A stretch of 64,000 bases of DNA, taken from the NCBI GenBank assembly GCA_024529925.1, contig JAFEUB010000965.1:747001-811000 (forward strand). The letters run 5' to 3'. Numbering within the stretch: the stretch's first letter is position 1; every line of letters begins with the position of its first letter. The notes under the pieces are model-generated. The model worked only from the letters and a program-made list of their open reading frames with translations, was not told where the DNA came from and made no database searches. Source of the stretch: Ophthalmolycus amberensis (Eukaryota > Chordata > Actinopteri > Perciformes > Zoarcidae). Shown piece by piece: positions 50,982 to 62,454 of this stretch. The position numbers were made by a program, and so were the translations under genes.

Positions 50982-53900
50982 TGATTGATATAGAAAAAGA
51001 CAGACGGACAGACAAAGGGGACGAAGGAGGAGAATGAAGGTGTCAGAGAAAAGATGAATCAGGGACGGGCAGTAGATGAGAACACGAGAGAGAGAGAGAG
51101 ACAAAGGTGAAGAAAGACAAATGGAGCGAGGAGTCGGGTGAGACAGACAGAAAGATGGACAGAAACAGAGTGTGTGTGTGGAGGGGAGGGTGTAAGAGAG
51201 ACAGATGAATTGCTTGGAGAAAAAAACAAAAGGGAGGGGAAAGGGCAGGTGGAGGTGGGAAGAGAGAGAATGAGAGCAAATGATGGCTGGAGGGAGGACA
51301 TCAGAACAACTAGGACAGGAGGAAGAGAGGAAGGAACGATGGATGAGGAGAACGGCCAACTGTTGGCACCCTGGCTGGAGAAGGAGGGAAACAGGGAGAA
51401 CGAGTGAAGGAGATGAGGGGAGGGAGACAGAGGAGTGGTCACTTTTACTGTGCCAGGGGCAGGGAGAGAATTAGAATTAGGTGGTGGTGTCTGTGTGAGT
51501 GAAAGCCTTTGGCAAGCAGCCACATGCGAACTTGGCAAGCGTTTGGCATGGCGGTGTATATATATCCCACTGCCTAAAGGCCCTCACCTTGAGCCGCTAA
51601 TGCCAGTCAATCAAGCCAAGGTGTCATTACACACTGACAACAGATTGCCTTTACTTGTGAGGTGCACCGCTGACTGCATTCATTTTCTGTACTACTAACC
51701 TTTAACCCTTTATCACACCGTGGTCATTACAAACTCATGCTGCACTGACACTGCACATTTTAAATGATTGTGCAGATCAAGGCTGGATTGCCCAATGGCC
51801 CCAACACTCCAGGGGCCCTGAATGCTCCAGGCTTGTTGAAGAATATGCTCCACTAAGATGGGTTTCTAAGATACTTATGAAAGGGATGCATCAGATTAAG
51901 AAACTGATGCCTATCCATAATTCAATGCTCAGCACATCTAAACTGTTTTATCTATGCATGCAGCCATAAAAATGGGTTTTAGGTTTGCATATTTCACTCA
52001 AACATTAAATAGTTTCAATGAGGATTTGATAAAGAGTATATATTTTACTGTGGGAAAGTGTGGAGTAAGGTGAATTTAACCTTTTAACGACTGAAACTCA
52101 ACCTAACGTCCGTTCAAACAACATGGAGGCAAGTGAAACATTCCTCAAACAGCTTGGTTCTCCATGGCAGCCCCCTATTTGACCAGAACATGAATATATG
52201 ATGGAAGTGTTCAAACATACATGAGAACAGACGAGATGAGAGAGAAAGAGAGAGGAGGGGGAGGGGCATGAAAGAACAAGGGATGACAACAAAAGAGGAG
52301 GAAGGACGATTGCCCATCGCTCATTCATCTCTCTGTGTGTGTTTGTCTTCAACACTGCTTGTTTTTCATCATTTCCCCACCCTTGATGAAGATGGAGAAT
52401 GGATAAGGGGTAGTTAAGATTAAGTGATGTCTGTCTGTCTGTTTCTCATCCTTACTCGTTCTCCCTCTCTTTCTACTCTCTTCTGCCCTCTTTTTCTCTG
52501 ACAGTCTTCCTTTCATTTCACTCGCTGCATCTTTGTCTTTAGTCTCTCCATCTGTTCGTCCATCTAGACCAATTCATCCTTCATCCTTGCACTCATTGGC
52601 TTGTCTCTTTATTTTATATTCCCCTATTCTTTACTTTCAATTTCTCTTTTTTCCATCTCTCACAAACCGTTCTCTTTCATCTCATCTTTCCTCCATTCCC
52701 ATCTACCCATCTCTCTGTGCATCGCTCCGCTGTAAAAACAACAACGATGTATAATTAAAAGGGTTTGCGGATGGGGGAAGGCAGAACTGGCAGCCGTACC
52801 GTTTAAACAACTTCTTGTGAAACACAACATCAGCATCGGGAAAGCAGGGTGGCCGTTATGTACTTTGGTCATTCATTGGCAACCACCTAACGACAGCATA
52901 GAGTCTGAGGTTAATGTTACATACTGTATGCTACTGTGTACAAGTTTTACATTTAGACGTTAATAAAAGTCCAAGAAATTGGTCGAAAGGGGATTAATTT
53001 TACCTCAAAAAGTCAAATTTGTTTGTTAAAATGTACCATGTAGATGAATAATTATTCTCCTAACAAGCTCGTTGTCCCCGTTCATGTTAGGATTCACTGT
53101 TTCCTTGAGCACATCGTAACATTTTCCAGGAGTGAATTACCTGCGGCGCTTCCTTGGAAAGCTGCAAAATGGCTGACAACACCAGCCGTTACATAAAGTA
53201 TGATATAAAGTCATGGTGTTTGGTCAAACCCATGATGAACGAGCCACATCAAAACACCTGTCAACTGACTCACAGATTGATGCGCTCTCATGAGGTCGGG
53301 CTATTCCCTTCGGAGGCAAACCGAAACCCTTTCATACCGTTGGATCTGGATCCTGCTCTACTCTTTACTTATTAAATGGACAGCAATTACACAGGGAGGG
53401 CAAAGTGCCATGTCCAATTAGCTAGGGGAGTCTGGGTTGATGCCATGGCTGTCAGTCTGTCTCATATTATTAAAGTTATAAGCCTCGAATCTTCAGCTAA
53501 GCCTTCAATCCAAAACCCTCCATACTGTCAGAGTGAACCACATTCAAAGTATTCAGTATCCAAAAGAGGGAAAGTTGTTGATGATGTGTGCATTGCTGTG
53601 AATGTGTTTAGGTTATAGTTGATTCACACGTAGATGCACGAATGCAGAAGCTGTTCAGTAAATACCGATTTGCATGTTTCCTTTAGTTCTTATTGCCCAC
53701 ACACTCCCTGCTTCTTTCCTCTCTCGTGTTTCCTTTTTTTATTTTGCTCCCTCTTGAAAACTGTTAAGTGCGTTCTTGTCCTCGTGAGATCCTCTCCGAC
53801 TGCACAGGGCTGAGAATGAGAGAGCGCATCACCTAAAGCAGCAGAGACAAGAAGCACTTTCTACTCTCCTCTTCAAAACAAATAAACATACCAGAAGAAT

Positions 53901-56900
53901 ATGTATTTCTCAAAATATGGCACTTGAAATAAAACAAATATCTGCAGTTGTCTTTTGCCACTCTGCCCCAGGACCAGTAGCAGCTAGTGCTGCATCACTG
54001 CGGTGGTTCCAGCAGGGGGTGCTGGAGTTCATTTGCATTTTAATTAAAACGCCCATGAGTTGTTGTGAGCTCATCTGTGGAATCCGCACTGACGTGTGCT
54101 GAGAGAAATGTATCAATTGATGAATGTATAATTATTTTTTGTATAAAGTTTCTCCCAATACAACTAAATTATATTTGATGGGAGTTTGGGGACTTTCACC
54201 TCGGGCAACAAAAGAATAGATTGCGGCCGAAGAACTAATCAATGACCAATCGCAATGTGGACTCATTTTCAATGACTGGTCCGTGCAGTGTTGGCTATAC
54301 CGTCTCCTGCCAGCGCATTCAGTTCAGAACCCTCATCTCGTATCATTTCTGCTTGCATTAAAGTGTATCCCCTCTGTCCAACATGTCCTTCTCAAACGGG
54401 CAGAGTATAGTAGTGCTTACATGCTTCGATCAGTGGGCGACGAGATCAAACCTCCACAGCTTCCCTGTTTCTCACCAAACTCACAGCCTGTCTTTCTTTC
54501 CTCTTTTGTCTTTAGTCTTCTATTCCGTACGTTGGGCGCCACGTGTTAGATCCTGGGGTACTCCTGGCCCGATACGGGGCTACTTACTGACTCAGCTCTC
54601 TATTAAAAGATTCGTAGAGCTGGTGTTCTGGCGAGGGAACTCGCCTGGCTCCGCTCACTGCCGTTACTTCCGACGTCTACCCTGCTTCCTCCGGTCTGAG
54701 CGCGCTCGGCCGAGAGGCCAGTCCTGGCCCCAGGCGCTCCTGCCAGTCGCGTCGGTTATGGCAGCTTCCCTCTTATGGATCCGTGCTCTTGGTAAATGCC
54801 AGGTTAGGTTTTAACGGCTAGGATTACTTCTTTCTAAAACCGTAAGGGATTGTTAAGTGGATTCGGTCTCTAGGATAACCTTACAGAACTCAGTTGTTAG
54901 ACATACAATAGATTTAACCTTTTACTGCCACGAGGAACTTCTTACTACTTTAAGCAAATAAATGCACTTGAGAATATTACTTTAAATGCAGATTAGATAT
55001 TTATTGCAGGTTATACTTGGTTAGTTCTTAGCAAGGGTTAGGCTACAGCTCACATAAAATGTTACTACACTTGATTCGTTATTAATTTCTTCTTAGATTA
55101 TACTCATTAGTTTTTCGGATGCCGAGACGGCTCGGTTGGAGCTGGATTTTCAAAGGTTCGATGAAAAGGTTCTTTTGGAGTTGTTAGGAGCGAAGGTCCG
55201 GCCGGACCCTCGGATTCCTCCTGCTCTTTGCAGCGGAGTCCGTTCAATCAGTCCTCAAGGCTCAGTACAAAGTCTTTTTAGGACCGCGGCGTTCTTCCGT
55301 TGTTCAGTTGTTAGAGGCGAGCAGTGGGGAGAGGAAAATCTCCGTCTTTCAATCTTTGTCCACGAACAGTGGTCTTCTTTTCGTGAACAGAGACGGAGTC
55401 CTCAAATACTTCAGTCGCGAATCGTCCGTATCTTCTTCCCAGAGCATCTGGACAGCTCTCGTAGTGAAATCCCATTTGGAGCTTGAAAACTTCTCCTTAT
55501 ATCCCTGATTCGGGCTCACAGTTCTCCCCCCCTCCTGCTCTGAACACATGATCCTTATCCCACCCTTTTGTGTAGGCGTTTGTTCTAGAACCTTCCCGTT
55601 CTTTCCTTCTTGCTTGTATGAGTCATTCCTTACATCAGTTTTCCCTTGACCGCTCCCAAAACATCTGTTCCTGACTCACTCAGTTCTGCTATTTCACCAT
55701 GACTTAACACTTTTTCTACATCTCAGCTCCGGTACACAAAACATTATTATAATCAGTTTTTACATTGGTTAAATCATTCTATGCATTTAAACATTTGTTA
55801 TTCAATGATTATACACTTTATCTTTCGATTACACTTTAACTATTGATTTCTGAGTATATGCTTTGTGCTCTTATATCCTGACTTTCCCTTGAATGTGTGG
55901 AGGCAGCTCTCGTGATCTCAACTCTTATCGACACTGTCTTACCTTTCCACACCTCCCGTCTTTTTCTCTCCCCCTTTCCTTTTTTCCCCTCCTTCTTCTG
56001 TCATGGTGCATGCCATTTTTCTCTCCTTCTCTTTTCCTTCTTTTTTTATATCTCATCCCCTCATCCTCTGCCCTACATTTCTATTTGTCTCTTATTCATT
56101 CTCTCTTCCATACACTTGCCTATTTTTTCCTCACCCTCTTCCATTCTCTCCTCCAATCCTTTTGTTCCCTCTTCTGTGTCAAGTGGATAGCGGTACAGTA
56201 GATTACAGTCCATCAAATCATGCAGATTTGAGTGTGTGTGGTTATACTGTATGCATGATGTGGTTTGTGTCAAAGCTTAATCCTACACAACGTAATGCAG
56301 ATGGGAAGGCATTAGCGTGCATGCATGTGCGTGCTATCCGGGACTGATCAGAGGACAGACTCGGGCATGTACAATATATAAATATGGTGTATAAGTGACT
56401 TTGATTGCTTCATCCTGTCTGTCTCTTCTAACCCTTCTTCCTCTGCTTCCTGGATGCCTGCAGAGGCTGTTTACAGACGGGGCTGATTGAAGCTGGGTTG
56501 TTATATTTCCCCATCAGGGTGCTATGGCTGTTCCACAATACAGTTGATGCCCCTTACCCAGCAATTGGATTATAGTAGCATAATGTGTCATCCGTAATCG
56601 GGTCGTGTTGTGCATTCGAAGGTGAACGTGCATTCGGGGGCTTTGCGAGATCACAAAACAGAAATCAAAAAAACGGAACCAGAAGGATATTTAAAAGAGA
56701 ATATCGATTGTATGCAGTCTTTTAAAACACAAGATAAACAATTACAGTGAAGCTAATATGTGATGCACTGTAAGAATATTTTTTACTATTTGCAATCCTT
56801 GAAAAGAGTGGCCCTGATACGTCCCTTTGCCATGCAGGTAAAAAGTCATAAAACTCCATTGAAAAATCAGGAAATATAATTTTGTATTTCCATTACCGAT

Positions 56901-59097
56901 ATTATGTTCTTTATTAAACAATATCTACATTGTAATCTGAACTGTAAGTGTCTTCTTGTAAATTCTGGATGAAAAATGAATCAACGTAATGTAAGCAATA
57001 TAGCAAGTTTTGGTTATTTCTCTAAAAAATCGTAGCGCTTAATTTTGATTCTGTGTATATTTATTAAAAGTTTGTAATGTGAGTGTACCCAAAAGCAGCA
57101 TCTGTAGCAGCCACGCAACAGCTGTGCCAACAACTACGAATGATTGGCTCGTAAAATACCCTGAATGCAGCAAGTAAATAAGTCGAGATAAATCCCCTTC
57201 TTGTGATGCCCTTTGGTGGAGAACCAAACAGTGTCATCCATGTGTTTGACTGTCTGACGTCACTTGTCCCCGGACTTTATTGAATTTCCCATGTGAGCCG
57301 CAGGCGGAACCTCTATCTTTTCATTTCCTACTGTCTCTTCTCTGTTTGTCTGTTTTCTCTCTCGCTTCATCTTCTCTTGTCTCACACCCTTCCTCATCTG
57401 GCGCGTTCTATCTTATTGTCCTTCCTCTCTTACCTTCTCTCTCAGCCTATACTCCCGCCTCATATCTTCCTCTGTCCCTCTCCTCAAACCTCAAACCTCA
57501 AATCATCTCACGCACCGATCCATCTCTGTCATCCCACACACACACCAGAGATGCAACTTTATTACTCACCACAGCTGGAGACCACTTAGAGTGTTTATGT
57601 GGGAGAAACAGTGTGTGTGTGTGTGTGTGTGTTTTGTGTTGTTTCTCATTAAGCATTCCATAATATGCTTGAGAGGGGTAATATCTTTCCCTGAGAGCTT
57701 TCTTTCTCTCTCTCTCTCTTCTACTCTCCCAGTTGGCCTCCCTCAAATTGTTTTGTTGGTTATACCGCCATTCAGAAGAGAAGAATGAACCACATCTCAA
57801 GCCCTTTTATGATCCACATAAAACTCCAAACGCTAAAAAAAACCTCAAGGCTCCTGAAGTGCAGGTACTTCTGCAGAAGGAGAACATCAAACAAACTGTC
57901 ATATTTAGAAGTGTCAGATGTGGACATAACTTCACACAGAAAGACGCATTGGATGCTGATACTCGCTCAGTGAATGTATCCGTAGAAGCACACAAGATTT
58001 GATCTCGAAAGCTGGATGTCATGGTTGCCAATTAACATAATTGATGTGAATTGAAGTGTTAGTGTAGTGTAGTGATTTAGACTTGCATTCTTTCTTGAAG
58101 GCCGTCACAGGGCGACTTCTCTGGTTGCAAGAAGAAGTCCAATTGTATAGAAGTCTCTAAGAAAATGACCCTACTTCTCACTTGATGTATTACCTCAGTA
58201 AACGTAATTCAATGAGGTTCATTTGGCAAATTGATGTTCCACTTAGAGTTAAATAGACGATAAAGTGGGGTCTACTTAGAGCATGGCTCTAACCTTCTAA
58301 TTGACACGGCGTCCGTTGGTCTGAGAGTGGTCTATGTTAATCGTCTTACAAATTTAACGCAGTGTGTTTTCCCCTTCATGAAACTCAGTTGTACATTTTT
58401 GGTTGCCTAAAAAAAGTCCCGTTCGGTTTTCCGTTGTTACTTACGTTCACCCTCTTGTGACACCTTTGGTTCCAAAAAAACAAGATGGCCACGGCCAAAA
58501 TGCCCGAACTCGAGGCTTCAGAACCGTAGTCCACGAACAAATGAGTGACATCACGCTGACCAATTCCACTTCTTATATACACTCTATGGTTAGTGCAGCT
58601 TTTTACCAAACAAGTGAAAGTAGAAGAAAGATGCTTGAGCTGGCCGCCTGCAGCTCACAGTGCATTAACTCCAGATACTGTCCGTGTAATCAAGTAAGGT
58701 AAGTGCAATGTGATTATAATCTCACAGGTATTTGGACTGTAATCAAATCACTGTCATCCAATTATTTTGTTGACTGTTACAATCCTTGTGGTCATCTGAA
58801 GAATGTGCATGTCTTCATCCTCCATCTTTCTCACAGAGCCAAGCAGAGGGGCTTTGCTTAAGGAAAACAACGACATTGTGGCTTGCATTGTTCTATAACA
58901 TTTTTATGATCTTAATTTGACTGTGTAGCGGGAATTCTCTCACACGGTAAAGCTTGAGTGCGTTTATAAATCAACCTCACTCAAGGAAATGAGTTGTTTG
59001 CTGCTGTGGTTCTCTAAAATGCTCTGTCTCTCACACACAGGCCCACAGCACCTGCAAATATGGTAGGCCTTCAATGCCTGAAAACACATACAAACAC

Positions 59098-59129
<32 letters not shown>

Positions 59130-62100
59130 GCGCGCGCACACACACACACATACAGATACAGCTTCCAGTGGTTGTAAATCAAAAGTAGAGGTGGAGCCAG
59201 AAGGAAAATGGAAAGTAATGGAGACAGAGATATAAACAGAGTTCCATTAAGTAATGCGATGAGGTCTCAACTAATCAAATCAAACTGTCGCTCAATCATT
59301 CACTTCCGTAACAACTTTAGGGCCACATGCAAACACACACACACACACTCCCTGCGGCAATATGAAACATATCCATTAAATTGATTTATAGCCGTCTTGA
59401 TTCTGTTCAGAGCTTTTCAATCAACAATACTCTTTGTTGACCTTTTTTCACTCTGTCACTCTGCCTTTTTTCACTCTCTATTTCTGGCAGTGCAAGTTCT
59501 GTGCTGGTTGAACTTGGTGTGTGTGTATCTGTGTTTTGTCTGTTGACACACCGGGGCATTGAGGCTTTCTGGGGAGCAGGTGGTAGAAATAAAAAAAGAA
59601 GACAAGACAGAGACAGAGAGGGAGAAATGTTGTAAGATAAGCAATGTATTGTTTTTAGGCGTGTATATGTATTTCATGAAGTGCACGCCCACATCTGGAA
59701 TCATTTTGCAATGAAATTGTACACGACTCAGCAGGAGAGACTTCACCTTAACCCTCAAAACAAAACTACACTTCCCTCAGAAGTTAGTCCTGGTTTTGCA
59801 CACTCATGTTGGAAAACATCAACGGGAATGTCATTAGTTTTGTAGTATTGGAAAATTAACATTTGGATCAGAATATGCTCGAAAGGAAGTTCGTGAATCA
59901 CCAAAGCAAATATCGTTCATCCTGAGGGGGGCGTGAACATCTGTAACAATTTTCTATTTCCATCAGTTGTTCAAACATTTCACTCAAAGCTTTAATGCCT
60001 CATGATGGTGCGAGAGGAAAAGTGTGGGGATCACCCGAGTCTTTAGGATTCAGCCTCTGGGAACCACGACTACCTGAACCAGATGTAATGGTAATCCATC
60101 AAAGAGTTGTTGAGATACTTACATTGCCATCTTTATGTGATAATGGGAAGATGAGGGTAAGAGGGGACTAAAAGAGAAGGGCTGAAGATGGAGATGGAGA
60201 GAGACGGCACAGATGGAAGAGCTGCAACAGCCAGCACCAACTATGAATAATGAAAGCACTGCAGCGAGTGTGTGTGTGTTGTCTGCATGTGTTAATTGGC
60301 TAAATTAATGAATACATATGTGTATGAATCCCCCAAGTGTTTCTTGGGGGATTCTATGAATAGTTCAGTTAAAATAAATCATATACATTCGATTTTTATC
60401 GAATTTATGTTTATGTTTATGTTTAACAGGAACATGTTTTCACAGGTATCATGTTTGTGTACTGTATTGTTTGTGCACGTGTGTGGGTTTTTGTGGTACT
60501 AGTGACGCGTGGGCACAAGGGGGGGGGGGGGGGGGGGGGCTGGCTGTTTGTTCATACAAACCACAGACTGCGTAATGTGTGTGATGTGCGGCATGAAAAA
60601 CATGAGTGTACATATCCACTGTGTGCATGCTCCTGACCGTTGGAGGTATTATTGTGTGTGTGCGTGTGTGTGTGTGTGTGCGTGTGTGCTCTTGTTCCCC
60701 TGAGAGAACTCGGTGTGTATTGAGTCGTAACCCTCCACATCTCAGTGGAGTCTATGCATTGCTCATACTCCTCTTTCAGTCCCTATTCTCTTACCTCTGT
60801 CTTTCCTCTTCCAACTCACTGTCAGCTGACAGCACGTTAAGCCCCGCCCCCTGTAGTTACTGTTGCTACACCTGTCAATCTTTCCTTTTCTGCTAACACG
60901 TTACTACAGACAGATGACTGGAAATTATTTTAAAGAAAAGAAAATGGCAATACAACAGATATCTCATTTCTTCCGTCCCACTCGTCCTCCACTCAATGGA
61001 TATACATGTACTCTTGTTTCACATCTGACAAAACAACTTTCATATCTTTTCGACCGTTGCTGAGAGTTGGCCGCTCAACCTGATGTGATGCTGGAAATAG
61101 CAAATCCAGCCAGTTTCATCCTCTGTTGCTGTGACAGTTCACCGTTGAAAACAATGTGCTTCCACTTCTCCACACCACCGCCGCCATCGCTCTCTCACAT
61201 TCCCCTCCTCCCTCCTGTTTTTCTTTGTTGAGCCGAACCCTATTTGTGGTGTCGGAGCCAACATGGCTGACAGTGAAGCATATGATGACACAACCAGGTG
61301 GAAATGAACACTCGCTCTTCCTCTTCGTCTGACAGATACAGATGGATTGTTGAGATGGAGATTATATACTCTGGGTGAAACAGACCAGAAGGAGGCCAAA
61401 CAGATGTGATTTCCATGTAGAAGGACCAAAATGTCTCTTTTATTCATACTGAAGACATCATCAGCCAATACCAGCACCAGTTAGACAGCAGTGAAATACT
61501 TCCTTAACTGTCAGCCTTCTTTATTACGTCGAGTGTATCCTTAAAGTATCGAGCTGACAGACATCCATCTTTCCAAATACTCTTTTCCTAAAACGATAGA
61601 TTGACAAATATGCAGTATGTTAAATATCTTTGACCTTTCTTGTCCAATAAAGTGTTTTTTAAAACCTTCCAATCAAAGTTCACGTTAAAGGATTCTCTGC
61701 CTGTAAATACACTGACAGATGTAATAACAATACCATTTCATCTTCTTTTTTTTAGTCTACTGAGACACTGCTATATATATATTTATGTTTTTCACCCCCA
61801 TAGCTTTATTTCCAATTTACTTGATAAGGTCAGGTTGTGGTACGCACCACCTTAAAACTCTTTTCGCTGCATTAGGGCTCTCCCCTGGCTGCTCCTAAAA
61901 TCAAAAAAATGTCTCAAGTGGGGGGAGCATTGCACCACCATCAACTGGAGAAAAACGTAACGAGGGGAAGAAAGCAGCCACATAGTGTCCCACTGAGCAA
62001 TGTCAAGTTGGGCTTCAAGCTTCCTCTTTTCAGAGGCTGTTCATTTTCTTGTGATGTCTCTTGTTTGTTACTTAAGGTTAGCTAATAGGTTTTGATAGTC

Positions 62101-62409
62101 AGGAGATCATGTAGCAGCAGCAGCCCTGTCTGTCTAACTACATTCTGACGGGGGAGACTTCCCCAGTTTTAATGGACTGGTCTGAATACATTAGCTATGG
62201 AAACTCTTATTATAAGGGAGAGCTTCAAACTATAAAGGTTAATGATCTGGGATACACTCGCCGAGTCTCATCCTTCTCTTCGCTTTTTAACAGGAAGATC
62301 ATCGAGGTGAAGATAATTGATGATGAGGAGTATGAGAAGAACAAGACCTTCACCGTCGAGCTGGGAGAGCCTGTTCTGTTGGAGATAGGGCAGAAACACG
62401 GTGGGTGTC

Positions 62410-62454
<45 letters not shown>

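Larger units (their letters stand above)
38998..62293 (+). other. slc8a intron 10, 23.3 kb, repeat-rich
   Basis: This intron separates the two halves of CBD2. It starts GTAAGTG and ends TTTTTAACAG. It holds many TG/CA arrays, pyrimidine-rich tracts at about 40800-41470 and 49400-49920, a purine-rich tract at about 50990-51440, a GGA array at 50346-50416, a 24-C run at 44843-44866, a 21-G run at 60519-60539, an LTR at 54544-55933 and several dispersed repeats listed separately. I looked for a B-type exon and for a nested gene and found neither. About 47400-47710 is free of simple repeats and could be regulatory. Confidence 0.85.

Noticed and set aside
54283..55508. Open frames of up to 143 codons on the + strand over the second LTR
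   Set aside because: They lie antisense to LTR R/U5 sequence and are explained by it. No gag, pol or env similarity.
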